Source: Colius striatus (lineage: Eukaryota; Chordata; Aves; Coliiformes; Coliidae). From it: a stretch of 64,000 bases of DNA. Positions 1 to 29,552 of the stretch are shown here, in pieces. The stretch covers positions 5,340,513 through 5,404,512 of the forward strand of contig NC_084781.1 in assembly GCF_028858725.1 (NCBI RefSeq), given 5' to 3'. The notes below the pieces were generated by a model that searched no databases, was not told where the DNA came from, and saw nothing but the letters and a program-made list of their open reading frames with translations. Numbering within the stretch: position 1 is the first letter of the stretch; each line of letters begins with the position of its first letter. Position numbers and translations under genes: made by a program.

Positions 1-17982
<17,982 letters not shown>

Positions 17983-18300
17983 GCTGGGCGCGGGGGGCGG
18001 CGGCGGCGGCTCCGGCGCGATCGGCGGCGGCGGCTCAGGTCTCGTCTGCGGCGCCCTGGAGCCGCGCCGCGCCGCCCCCTCGGCCCTCCTCCACCAACCG
18101 CGCGTCACCGACCGCGTCAGCCCGGGCGGGGCCTCGCCATGGCAACGGCAGCCACCGCGGCGGGGCGGCCGCCCGGGCTTCCCTCGCTCCTTCCCGCCCG
18201 CCCCACCGGCCCCGGCGGCGGCTCCGCGTGGAGCCCGCGGCTGCTCTGCCCCACACCCTGCGGCAGGGGAACGCTGCCCCATCGGCCTCTCGGCTTGGGT

Positions 18301-20389
18301 AGCTGGGAGAGAGATGGTGAGGCCACCGGGAGCTTCTGCTTAGCGGGATGAGGAGCCCTGGACTGGGGTCTCCGTGGCCCCAAGGGTGCAGTAAGACCTT
18401 GGGCTGCTGCACATGGGTTACAGATTAGGGGTGCTCTGCCACAGTTTCCTAACAGAAGTGCCTCCTTCCTGGCAGCAAGCAGCAAACCAAGTTACTCCAG
18501 ATGAGAAAGTACATCAGCGTCCCCAAATCCTCCTCAGCAGGACGATTGTTCTATTCTAGTTTTGATCCTACAGGTTGTTCATTCTGTTCCCTACACACCT
18601 GGAAACAGAATGTGCCTACAAAAAGCAAAAAGAAGAGCGCAAGAAACAAACCTCTCTCTTGCTTTCCCTTTGTGTTCACGTCTCGTGTATAAAGCTGCCT
18701 CATGCTTGTGGAAAGTTGGTTAAATTTATTACGTGCCAGAAAGCAATTGAAGACCTCTGAAAAGTTAACAACTGTCCTTTGCTGCACTTGCTGTTCATGA
18801 GATTCCTCTAAGGAATGACATTTTGAGATGATGCTGCTGCTATGGGTAATAACTGCGCCATTACCGTTCTATTTATCCCCTGAAGAAGTTCTGCTAATGA
18901 CTAACTGATGAGTTAGTCAGACATCCACCCTTTAAAATGACTGATAGGTGCATGAGCAAGCTTACCATTATCCTACTTGAATAGAAAATGGCATGATCAT
19001 GAGATGCCACTTGTGAAGTTTCACTCCTGTTTTACCCTATAGGATCCTTCACTTTTTCTCAGAAGCCTGAAACACCGACCAAATAAGAATCAGGATGTGT
19101 TACAGCTTGGTGTGTTCAGAGGAACTTGTTCTACATTGTGCAAAATATTCCCTGATGTTTATTCTCAATCACTTTATAATAAATACATTTTTTAGTAATA
19201 AAATATTTATTTGTTTGCTGCCTATTTTCATGTCAAATCTCACCAGAACCTGGTGCAGTTGGATCTTATGTTTGCAATGGAAAACCTCTGCAGCAACCGC
19301 CTTGTGTTGTACACCGGAATGGCATTTTTGGCTCGAAAGTTCAGGTTACAAAAACATTGCTTAATAACCCTGCTAGAGGACCTGCGGCCACAGAAAGCAT
19401 TTCTTTGTACAGCAGCCTTTAACGGCTATTGATGGCTTTTGCTGTGGCTCAAGGAAAGCAATTCAAGAGCTTCTCACAAGTTGGCACACAGGAGCGCCTC
19501 AGGCCGTTTGCAACGAGCGGCTGGCGACACAAACTGTGGCGCACATGTGCCCTCGTGTGGTCACACACAGTACTGCAGCTGTCAACGCTCCACCAAACCG
19601 AGATGGCGAAGGAAAGCAATGATAAAATCACCTTGCCTTCTAATAACTTCCAGAGGTGCTAAGCTGACATGCAGCTGACTGTGCCTGAGCAGCTCAAAAG
19701 ACCAGGGCACACAGTTGCCAAAATATAGCTTTACAAGTTTATGCACCTAAGCTCCAACATCTGCCTTTTTTTTCCCCCCTTGTTTCCTTTTTTCATTGCC
19801 TAAAAGATATTTTAGTGCCTGCCAAAATAAAATACAAGAAAAAAAAGGAATTAAAGCATAGAAAAGTCAAAAACCACACAATTTCTTGATAAAAGAACAC
19901 TAATTATTGCATTGGAAACCCCAGACATTGCAGTTGCCCAGCAATGACCACTCTCCTCTACCAGGGTTTTGCTTTTCAGGAGCAATCGTTGCTAACTGGG
20001 TGTCATTTTCAAACCAGGTAGAAGTTTTTTTTGTTTTGTTTGGGTTTTTTTACTTTTTTCAAGGCTCCATCTTGCACCACTGTCTGGTGGAGGAACCAAG
20101 TGGGATTGGCAAACACTGTGATGCTGCAGACATACAGGACAGAGCCACTGTGAACATCAGCCTCACCTACAACATTTAGAAAGTGAGAGAAGCAGTTGTG
20201 GGAACTTAACAAAGTATTTTCATGTTTGCAACAGATAGATTCTTTAAAAAGAAAATTATACAGGGACAATGCAAAACCAGGATCAACATCACATGTACTA
20301 TTATTTTCAAAAGTGCATAGGGAAGGCAAGTAAACTTGTACTGATAGCCACTTTGTCATCCCTATTGCAAGGCTTTTTTGTCCAATTCC
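18301..20389. other. Intergenic region and LAYN 3' UTR
   Basis: This interval lies between the SIK2 island and the LAYN stop codon. The part next to 20389 must contain the LAYN 3' UTR, since LAYN is transcribed leftwards. I see no coding exon. A more GC-rich, CpG-containing patch near 19.49-19.62 kb is unexplained. Confidence 0.5.
19206..19211 (-). terminator. Candidate LAYN poly(A) signal
   Basis: AATAAA on the minus strand about 1.2 kb past the LAYN stop. A second copy lies at 19158-19163. I saw no canonical signal nearer the stop. Placement is tentative without transcript data. Confidence 0.3.
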
Positions 20390-23300
20390 TTAATATCCAT
20401 AAATCTCATTCTCCACCCAAGCTGATTCCTTGCTCGTCCCTACACGATCTCCACACAGCTCATAGATATCATTGGTCACAAAACCACTTTCAGTACTGGC
20501 CAGTGTCACAAAGCCACTCGTTGATGTATTCATGGCTGCATCATCATAATCCCTGGAAAGGCTGTCAAGCGCTTTATCTTCCTGTGCACGGAAGGAATAA
20601 TTCTTAGAGTCAGGCCTGGTTCCAGCCAGATCTGCTTCTGATTGCTTTTTGATTACTTTGTAAATATCCAGATTTGGACTGTTCCTCCTGGGGTTAGCCA
20701 GCCACATGTCCTCCTCCTTTGGGCTTGCATCTATTTGCTCTCGTCTCCTTAGGGATGGAGGAAAGAGGATAAGTCATAATGTGCTTTTTTTCAGAGGCAA
20801 ACACAAAACAATGTCATGTCACTCTCACAGTAATTTAACCATGACCCTTGAGGAAAGCTGACACTAAACCTGGACTTGTGATTGTATTTGTTGCTGCTTG
20901 GCATTCCAAGTGTGTGGCAGCAGGCTGCATATCTGAGGTAGTCCCATGGCAGGACCTGCTGAGGTACCCCTTGTACCCTGCTGCCACCTCAGATGCTGAG
21001 GCAGCAAAACTCAACACTCAACACTGACACTCTCAAAACCACAGCCAGCATCCCCACCAGAGGTATGATGCACACAGAGAAAGCAAGGGGAGGAAATGGG
21101 TTATTGTCAGTTGTTCCAAACATATATCCTTTTATTTCTATTACTGTTTTTCACTTTTGAAGGGGTAATTCAAATCTTTAGTAAGAAAACTTAAGTGCTA
21201 ACCCTTTAAAATCATCATCTGGTTTTACACTGTTCCCTAACTACTGTATGTCTGTGAACATAATAAAATGTAATAATGTGATTTACTTAAAATTTCAGTT
21301 CACAAGTAACTGAGCCTGGAGCACCTATGCCACTTGTTAAATATTTATTTGTGTGAAAGCAGTCCTTTCCAGAGCATATTACAGAATTCTGTAAAATGAT
21401 TGCCAGGACAAGATATCACAGGCTCACTAATTACCCAAAAATGTCACTTACCTCTTCACAAAGAGCCAAAACCAGAAGATGGCTGTAATGACCATCAGGA
21501 GAAGCAGCACAGGGATGCTGGGAATAAGGATGTAGGCAAGACTCTGAAGAGGTTCTAGGGATAAAAATGAGATTCTGGCTTTTATTCACTTCCAGTTGCA
21601 TTTACATTCACAGAACTTCATAGAAAAACTTAATGGCTGCAAAAAGTAGCACCATCACACCTCAGTGGGCTTCTAGTCCTGTTCATAATCTGGCAGCATC
21701 TACTTCTTCTCAAAGAGAGCAAGTGTAACAGAGACTGAACATCTAGTTCAGTAGCTTGGAGTAAAATAAACTCAAATCCTCAAGATGAGGACCAACAAGC
21801 CTCCCTTTCTCGCTGTAAGAAGACAGTAGTAGTGCAAGTTAATGCTGTCTTTTAAAAGCTTAGGAACCTTCATCCAAAAGGTTTCACAGAGAAAAGTGTC
21901 TTTTATGATGAGTGAATTTGTAGAAGTCAGTGTGGTGAGAAGAAAGGGTTTTTCATAGTTAATAATAGACATGAAAAAAACATTGGCAATTTAAACACTC
22001 AAAAGGGATTCGATAAATTTTGCACAGCTTTAGCACATTCTGGGAGCCAAAACAACCAGTTGACTTTTGTACTGGAAAAGATCTGAAGGATTTTTTTCTT
22101 CTTCTGATGCAGTTGTCTAAATTCAGCCTTGTACATTCAGGGTCAAACACATCAAACTGAAGTGCTGACTGCTTGCAGCCATGTGTGAGAAAGGTGGGCC
22201 TGCACAGTTAGAGAACAGGCCAGCTGCTGAATGCACAACATACCTTTGGTTTCTACAATTGTTATATTAGCACTTTTCTTATGGCGTTCTTCTGGGAATC
22301 CTGGGCTCAAGGGTGCTGTTGCAACATCTGAAAAGAAGTGGCTTAATTAATATTGCAGATGTTATTTGAAAGAGTTTGAGAATCATAAGTGAGGGCAAGA
22401 AGAGATGGAAGAGTTTGACAGCTGCAAAGATGTGTAAGGTGGACAGATACTCTTTTGCTTAGATTCTGCAGCATGACCAGTGGTACAGGACACTGCAACA
22501 ACAGCAAGACTGTGTTCCTGCAGAATGAACTATAAAACAGCACAAGGAAAGTGCAAACTGCAGGGAAGCTTCTTGCTCAGTCTGTGAATGTCCTTGACAA
22601 TCAATGTAACACAGGGCATTTCTACTGAAAGCTAGCCTAGTGTGAAAAAAGCCCCAAACAAATACCTGTAACTTACCTTCTTGAGAATTCTCTGTTGGAG
22701 CACTTGTTGGCTTCTCTGAAAGAAAAAAAAGGTATGCATGATTTCCTCATTTACTTGAAGGAGACCAAGTGTACTGAAGAGTCTAATAAAATCAGCACCC
22801 TTCTTTAGTGTTCTCTCTTCCTCAGGCCCCATTTTTGATATTACAAATACTTAATAAAAATCCTTTGAGAGTTCATATAAGTCACATGGCAACTAGCTAC
22901 AGATATTAGATAGAGATTTTTTTCCTTGAGACTTCCATAAATTTAAAGATATCTGTCTCCCACCAGAACTTTTGAGTAAGACAGAACAGGAGACTCTTGG
23001 AGACTGGGGAAAGGTTGATTTTTAAAGCTACAGAACAACTCATTACCCAGAGAATATTTGCAAATGAAGTTATTTTTCATGTTGCATCTGTCATCGTTCC
23101 ATTGAAACATGTAAGGACCTCCAACACCTGGTGGGGCAGATGGCTGGTGGTACATCACAACACAGATTTCACTCCCACAGGATGGCTCATCATCATACCA
23201 GTTCCTAAGAAAATACAACAAACATGTCAAGTAAGAGCTTGAGATCACTTTCCCTGGTACTGCAGAAACTCAGATGGGAACACAGCATACAGGGGATCAC

Positions 23301-26173
23301 AGAGGGCAGAAACAAACAGGTTTACACCTCAGCACACCCCACCCTCACCTCCTGCTTCCCCTGTGTGAAAATAGGAATAACAACAATATGATTATGTACA
23401 GTGTCTCTTCCCTTTTTGTAAATCTTACTTTCCAGAGAAGAAAACTCACTGAGCCAGGTGTTGAGCAAATATTAGGGAGGGACAGGTTGAGTACTTCAGT
23501 GCCTGAAACTCCTCTGCAAGACTGAGTAAAAGCTCAGGAGAACTTTGACTTCTCTACACAGTTTTAGACATTTTAGTATTGTTTTTGGACATGTCTAACC
23601 AGGGGTTTTTAAGACCAGACTGCTCATTCTCCCACCTCCTTTAGCATTCAAAAAAAAACCAATCTAGCCTAGAAAATCTAGGTGTCTTATATGGAACAAC
23701 AAAGAGAGATCAGGGTCTCTACAGGGTAGTTTGTCTACCCCTTGCATCTGGATGGCATGAATAGTTCTCTTCAGTGACCACAGAAGGAGCATAGGTGACA
23801 GCTGGGACAAAACTGCTCAGTTCCTTTTAAAGAACTCCTTCTGATTGTTAAAGGCAGGTGACAGTCCCTGACCAGTTTGCTTCCCGGTCTCACTCACGGA
23901 TACCTACCGGAACTTGGATGAGCTGCCATCTGACCAAGAGTAGAGGTTCTGACACTCTGTACCATTGTCCACCTCCTCCTTTTTCCTCCTAAGCCCTATC
24001 CAAAAATCTCCATCAGAAGCTAAGAGACTCTCAATAAATTTTTCCATCAGTCTTTGCTCTGCTTCTGTTTCAATACTGACTAGATGTCCACCATCAGCTC
24101 TGCAGGCAAGATGTGCTTCTTCATAGCTGATCCTGCGTGAAGCATCATGAAAATAAACTATTTTGTAGCATGGTTTCTGCGTTCCACCCCGGCAAACTGT
24201 CTGCCCTGCAGAAACAGGAAAAAACTTGTTTCAGGAACTGTGCCTGTTAGTACCAAGTATGAATGCTAACACTTTCATTTGGTCAAGTTTTGCACTATGC
24301 AAAAGTTTCTATGAAAAACATGACACAAGGAAAAAGTCTCTTGTATTGTCATCCTGGAAAATGGCATCTCCAACCTTTTCTTACTGCATGGAACAGTTTA
24401 GGTTGAGCTATGCAACACTGTTCTTTCATGTCTTGCACTTCTCAGCTCATGAATTTTCTGTGATTTGAAGACCCTAAGAGTTCCTTTACAAAGAAGCAGT
24501 GCTGTGCCAGAGAGCAAGCTGACGTTCAGTCTCTTAACAAGAATTCCCTTACAAGGGTTCAAGGAGGCTTTTAAAAATGATTATGATTTTTAAAGAGTAT
24601 AAATGTCTAAAATTAGAGATGCTCTTACACAAGCAGAGATAAGAATAATTTATCTTGTGGTGCACATGTAATAGTTTCGTGGAGTATGTGCTGCAGCGTG
24701 TCAAGATGTGTTCAGAGTCCAATTGTAAGCATTGCTCTGCACTGAAACAGTTCCTGACTACTCAGGAAGTAAACAATGTCTGTTTTTCAGACTGTCACAA
24801 GCCAAGGACTTTCTCATGCATGAAACAGCAGGGCTTATTTTGATTCCAAGGAAAGTAAAGATCTAAGTGAAAAGATACATAAACTAAAATAATGCAGTTG
24901 TAAGTTTCTCAGCAGAAGAGTTGCAATATTTAGGTTGTGCAAACAAATAGTTTTGCTTTTACTCAGTAAATATTTCTTTTCAATCTGCTTTCAATCACAA
25001 TCTGAATCACATGTAAAAATAGAGAAGAAAAGCATTTAGCAAAAGTTGTAATATATTCAGAACAAATGAGATGTGAGTATAGGTCAGGATAAACCTCTCC
25101 ATGGGATAGATGTCAGCTTTCTTACAGGTTCCTGCATGGCCGCTTCTGTGAGTTGGAATTTAAAGCTCTTTCATACTGGAATTTTTGAACAGCTAAGTAC
25201 TCAGAGTGTGTTAACAATTTACACAGAAATTAAAACCAGCTGTACTGCAAAAGCAGTATTTAAAAGTACATCTCCAGGCATAGCCTATGCTTTTCTCAGC
25301 AACATAACACTCATGCAAAAAGGCAAAAAGCCCTTACCTCTCCTGAGGGATATGTCCACTGCTATTGTGAAGATATAAGAAAAACACAGATGGCACATTG
25401 TTATTAAAAGCTTGCAGCAACTGTCTAGAAATAGTCACAAACTGCACTCATTCGTTTCTGATACTCAACCACAGTGTTCAGGCTCTTTGCTGAATACGCC
25501 TACTGGCTACTCTATGCCCTAAAACCAGACTAGACTATGTAGTTTGGGTACTGCCTCCAAAAAGAATCGCTGGTCCAACCTTGAGGTCACATATATTTTT
25601 CTGTTCTATGAAAGGCATCTAAATAGGCGACATTCCATTGCACAAAACCAGGAGGACAAGAAACTTTGTAGAGGAAGGCAACCTAGCGCTGGCTGGAAAC
25701 TCAGCCAGGCTGCTATTTACCATCGAGGGGCGGATGACAAGAGCAGTTCTGTTAGCCAGGGCAGCATTCAGCACTAGAACCAAGACAGAAATGCAGCAGA
25801 GAGAGTAGAAGCTTTCGTCATGAGAGGAGAATGAAACCGGACTATCGGCGTACCCCTTCACGACCAGAAAGGCAGAGACGCTTCCAGGCAGGCGGAGCCG
25901 AGCTCCCGCTGTGCAGGCAGAGGGCAGAAATGCCCGCACAGGGCAGCGCACACGCCGTCCCGTCCGCGCCTTCCCCGCGCAGCCAAGCCCTCCAGCGCAG
26001 GCGAGGAGCAGCCGGAGCGCAGACCAGCCTCGGGCCAGCGGACGACCCTTCACGGGGCCGCGAGTGCGCTCCCCGGCCCTCCCCGGGACCCTGCCCGCAG
26101 CCTTACCGCTGAGCAGCCGCGTCCCCGCAGCGCAGCCCAGCGCGGCGGCCACCAGCGCCGCGGCCGCCAGCAT
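20390..26173 (-). CDS. LAYN: LAYN layilin, complete, eight coding exons
   Basis: Layilin is a type I membrane C-type lectin that binds hyaluronan and, through its tail, talin and ERM/merlin proteins. Exons in transcript order: 26107-26173, 25338-25361, 23908-24205, 23047-23204, 22677-22715, 22244-22327, 21452-21554, 20390-20747; all junctions are in phase. Exon 1 encodes a signal peptide (MLAAAALVAAALGCAAG). Exons 3-4 encode the lectin domain with CYKIVYFHDASRR, DGDFWIGLRRK, RNWYDDEPSCGSEICVVMYH and the WNDDRCNMKNNFICKYS core. Exons 5-6 encode a short stalk with one NIT glycosylation site. Exon 7 is the membrane helix (LAYILIPSIPVLLLLMVIT). Exon 8 is the tail, with repeats around NSPNLDIYKVIKKQSEADLA, ESGFVTNDIYE and the C-terminus WVENEIYGY. 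An in-frame ATG lies upstream at 26332, but the chosen one gives the signal peptide directly. Confidence 0.97.
25338..25361 (-). CDS. LAYN: LAYN 24-nt microexon (exon 2)
   Basis: This 24-nt exon sits between an AG acceptor (ACAATAG) and a strong donor (GTAAGGG). It enters and leaves in phase 1. Joined to exons 1 and 3 it gives LLS-AVDISLRR-GQTVCRGG, which lines up with human LLSASDLDLRGGQPVCRGG as I recall it. Because its length is a multiple of three and phases match, skipping it would join exon 1 to exon 3 in frame and remove eight residues just after the signal peptide. Confidence 0.85.
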
Positions 26174-26450
26174 CGCCTCCGGCAGCCTCGGGGTGCGCCG
26201 GTCGCCGGCTGCCTGCGCCGTCTCGCCCCATCGAGTGGCCCCTGGCCCGGCCGCGGCGAGGGGAGGGCGAGCGGGGAGGAGCCGGCGCCGCCTCCCGCCG
26301 CGGGCTCCGGGCCAGCGGGCAGAGCCCGGCACAGCGTCCTATGCGGCGGGGAGGCGGCGGCGAGCAAAGACGGGACCCGCCTCCCTCTGTGAGCATCTCT
26401 CCTCCGGAGGCAGCTGCCTCTCCCGCTGCGGGTACGAGCGAAGCCTACAA
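25850..26450 (-). promoter_or_regulatory. LAYN CpG island promoter
   Basis: A GC- and CpG-rich block covers LAYN exon 1 and about 270 bp upstream. Long open frames on both strands here are compositional. It probably holds the LAYN transcription start between about 26.2 and 26.45 kb. Confidence 0.75.
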
Positions 26451-28838
26451 CCCTCCTGCTGCCCCGTTCTCAGCTATCCCCTGTGCCACACTTCAAACGC
26501 TCAGCACTTCTGCGTGTTTTCTCAGCGCTCCAGCTTTGCAGCATCCCTGTCCCACAAGGCGTGAGTACACGAGACATCTCCATCCATCCCAACGTATGAG
26601 GGATAGAGCCACATCTACAGTCCCTGAAACTAAAGGCTGGTTTTCCCCATAGGGATGTGCAGCTGCTCTCAGAAACGTCTTCAGGGCTGAAAACAAAACA
26701 CGGGAACTTTGTTTCCGAAGTTAGTCAATGCTGAGCCTGCTTCCTGGTGGTGTGCAGCTGCTTCTGGGAACGCTATCTCTCCAGCTAACATTTGAGCAAT
26801 AAAGCCAGAACATCTTTCCCCTCAAGATAGGGCCCAACTGTGTAGACTGAGGGGGAAAAAACCCACAAAACAAAACTTATTTTAACTATTTTCTTTACTG
26901 CACTGCATCAGTTTTCATCTTCAGTTTATGTGGGCAAGAAATCTGCTCCTTCTAAAAAGACAGAAACATGTTAATTATTACTACTTTGTTCTAAATTTCC
27001 TGTTCATACTGGAACCAAAGACTACACTGTCAGCATTGAAGAGTTTTGTTTCAGGCCTAACTTTAGTGCATAGAATTTAGACAAAGCAGACATATTTGGT
27101 TAAGCATATTAATAAACTTTGAGAAGAGATAGTACTTAATATGAACCATTTAAAAAGCTTAAATAAGGAGGAAGAAGGCTTTTATGTCTAAAATGAAGAC
27201 GTCATTTCTGAAAGTATTGTTTGAAATCTTGTTTCGCAAGTTGGTCCTCAAACCACTGCCCTTATCAGCTTTAACATTTCAGTTCCACCCTCTACTGTTG
27301 AGTAATGAAATTGTATTAATTAGGAAATATAGTTCTTCAGAAAAGCAGATGTTTAATCTTAGATGAGGTAAAAACTCATCTATCTCTGCTTTGTATCTGG
27401 TGAATTACAAGCGAAGGGAAGAAGTGCATTAATACAATACAGACATCTTACTCTTGAGTTTTCTTATCCTGATAAATATCCATCTGGACCAAGCAGAACC
27501 CTTATAAATCAGTAAATCTAGAGTTCATTAATGATAATAATAAACCCCCCTAAATGGACTTCTTCCTTTTACTGCTCAAATTGAGTTTATGAGAGGGAGG
27601 AAAGCATGTGAAATCTGCAGCTAGTCTGGTAACTTTGTTATAAACCAAGCTTTAGTGTTTTAGTGGAAAAAAAACCCTAGAGAACAATGAAAAAAAATGA
27701 AAGCAGTGGATCCACTGTGGATACAACATTCACTTCCCAGATCTACACAACAAAGCTTCTAGGTTTTGCTCTCCCAGGGGATATGCTGCAGGAACGGGAT
27801 GTCTGAATCAGGTCTGAAATCTGCATTTAGCAGTACGTGACACCTGTGAGTGATAATAATGTGAACACTGTTATATTCAGTTTTCATTTTCTTAGACTTA
27901 TGTGAGGCTTATAGCATGTTCTTTAGCAGGAAAAAGTAATTTACTCATTGAAATTAATCAGCCAGCTCTAATTCTGCCAAATGCCCAAAGCTGCAGAGCT
28001 TTGCTATCATGGATGGTTACTGAATTTTTAAAAATGAACAGAAGATTCAGGGAACTGTTGCTAGCTTCAGCCAGAATTCAGAAGGAAAGCTAATTGATGA
28101 TAATGAATGAGATGCATTTTGGAATTATTAATTGGAGAAGGAGGACTGCTGACTTGCATGAAAGTCTTGCAGACCTCAGCACCTTTCTGCATCTCTTGCA
28201 GATAGCTCTCATCTGGGCTGCTTCCCAAACCCAGGCTAGAGGCTTTTCAGTAAAAATGTGCAATGTTTTATTACAATGAGAAAAAAAAGAGCATAACTAC
28301 AGAGTCAGGCTGAAATTGTTACTACAAGATTGAATACTATTTGTCTTAGCTTATGTTACTTGTGTGAACTGCATTCATGGTGTATATATATGGAACACTG
28401 ATTACTTAGATTAAAAGAGACCTCATCAGAAGTTTATCTCAGTGTCTCAATAGCAAGCATGACTGTTGTCTGCATCTTCTTTTCTTGGCAAAGTGGTAGG
28501 AGAGACTCTAAATACTTGCTCTTATCCCACTGTTTTGCAGGAGATGAGCCTCAGTGATCTGGATACCGTGTCACTCGCTTTGTTTATTTTTCTGCCCAAC
28601 TTAATGCTTGAGAGAGAATGAAATGTAATGAAAATGTGGAGCTGTCTCAGATAGGACAAATCAGCAGATGTGCCTGGGGAGCCTGGACCCAGCTTAGGGT
28701 ACACACTGCTTGTCACAGTAAACATGGAAGACCAAAAGGCTGACCACATTGTGCATCTTATGCAGTCAGAGGTTAGTCTGTCTGCCTTCCTTTGTCAAAA
28801 CTCTCATGCATCTGATTTCCACTGAGATATCTTCCAAA
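26451..28838. other. Intergenic region between LAYN and miR-34c
   Basis: In mammals HOATZ (C11orf88) lies here, in the same orientation as LAYN. I searched the minus strand for its conserved stretches (an AKQFW-like segment and an EEILQLLRKQREER-like helix) and found neither. I see no other exon with convincing splice sites. Confidence 0.45.
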
Positions 28839-28912
28839 CCTTTTTACCTGGCTGTGTGGCTAGTGATTGTTACTTTTGGCAATCAGCTAACTACACTGCC
28901 TAGTAACTAGGC
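28839..28912 (-). ncRNA. MIR34C: miR-34c precursor hairpin
   Basis: Reading the minus strand, 28879-28901 is the mature 5p sequence AGGCAGTGTAGTTAGCTGAT plus TGC. The 3p arm at 28847-28868 reads AATCACTAGCCACACAGCCA plus GG, differing by about one base from the vertebrate sequence I recall. The arms pair around a short loop, and the flanks (CCTAGTTACT and CCAGGTAAAAAG) match the vertebrate precursor. miR-34 family members share the GGCAGTG seed, are p53 targets and are needed for multiciliogenesis. The linkage upstream of BTG4 and next to LAYN is as in mammals. Confidence 0.97.
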
Positions 28913-29468
28913 TGATGTAAGAGACGGTTCCCTTTCAACACCTTCTTTGATGAAGACTGGAGTTTTGTTAAAAAGTCCTCTTAGAGTAGGTTCTAGCACT
29001 ATTGTTTTCTCCATTATTTTCTGAAGGGAAATGGTCAAAGTAAAAAACATTTATAGCATACTCTGAGTTTGACATTTAACCATTGCTCAAAATCCCCTTC
29101 ATTTAATAGCTTCTTGAATAAGACATGAAAGCTAAATGAAAATTACTTTCCCAATACCTATCAGATAAAGGTACAAGCAAATCAATCTTGGTGCATAAAG
29201 AATTAAGTATATAGTAAGTATAATAAGTGGCTAAACAATTTAAACACAACAGACAGCATTCTTGCTCCAGGAAAGTTCCTGAGGATTTTGGCACCAACTT
29301 CAAGGGATACGAGATTTTACTTGCTATTGCCAACATATACCATTCATTTCTGTGGGATAGCTAAAAATATGGAAATAAAGCTGTAAATGAATCATTTTTT
29401 CAGTAAGGATAAGGATGTCACAAGGAAGCTTTGCAGTAGTTTTCTGTACTGAGGTAACAGGGAATCCT

Positions 29469-29552
29469 GTGCCTTGTTTTGATGGCAGTGAAGTTAGTGA
29501 TTGTGAAGCAATGTATACAATCAGCTAACTACACTGCCTACAAACCAAGCAC
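29469..29552 (-). ncRNA. MIR34B: miR-34b precursor hairpin
   Basis: On the minus strand, 29518-29540 reads TAGGCAGTGTAGTTAGCTGA plus TTG (5p), and 29482-29503 gives the 3p arm CAATCACTAACTTCACTGCC plus AT. The flanks GTGCTTGGTTTG and AAAACAAGGCAC pair at the stem base as in other vertebrates, and the 84-nt length fits. The 5p sequence is closer to miR-34c than human miR-34b is, having GTAGTTAGC rather than GTCATTAGC. It lies about 0.6 kb upstream of miR-34c on the same strand, so the two are probably processed from one transcript. Confidence 0.97.

Noticed and set aside
25619-26564. Long open frames around LAYN exon 1 on both strands (217 and 237 codons)
   Set aside because: They reflect CpG-island composition and, on the minus strand, read through the LAYN exon 1 donor. 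The spliced LAYN model explains the true part.
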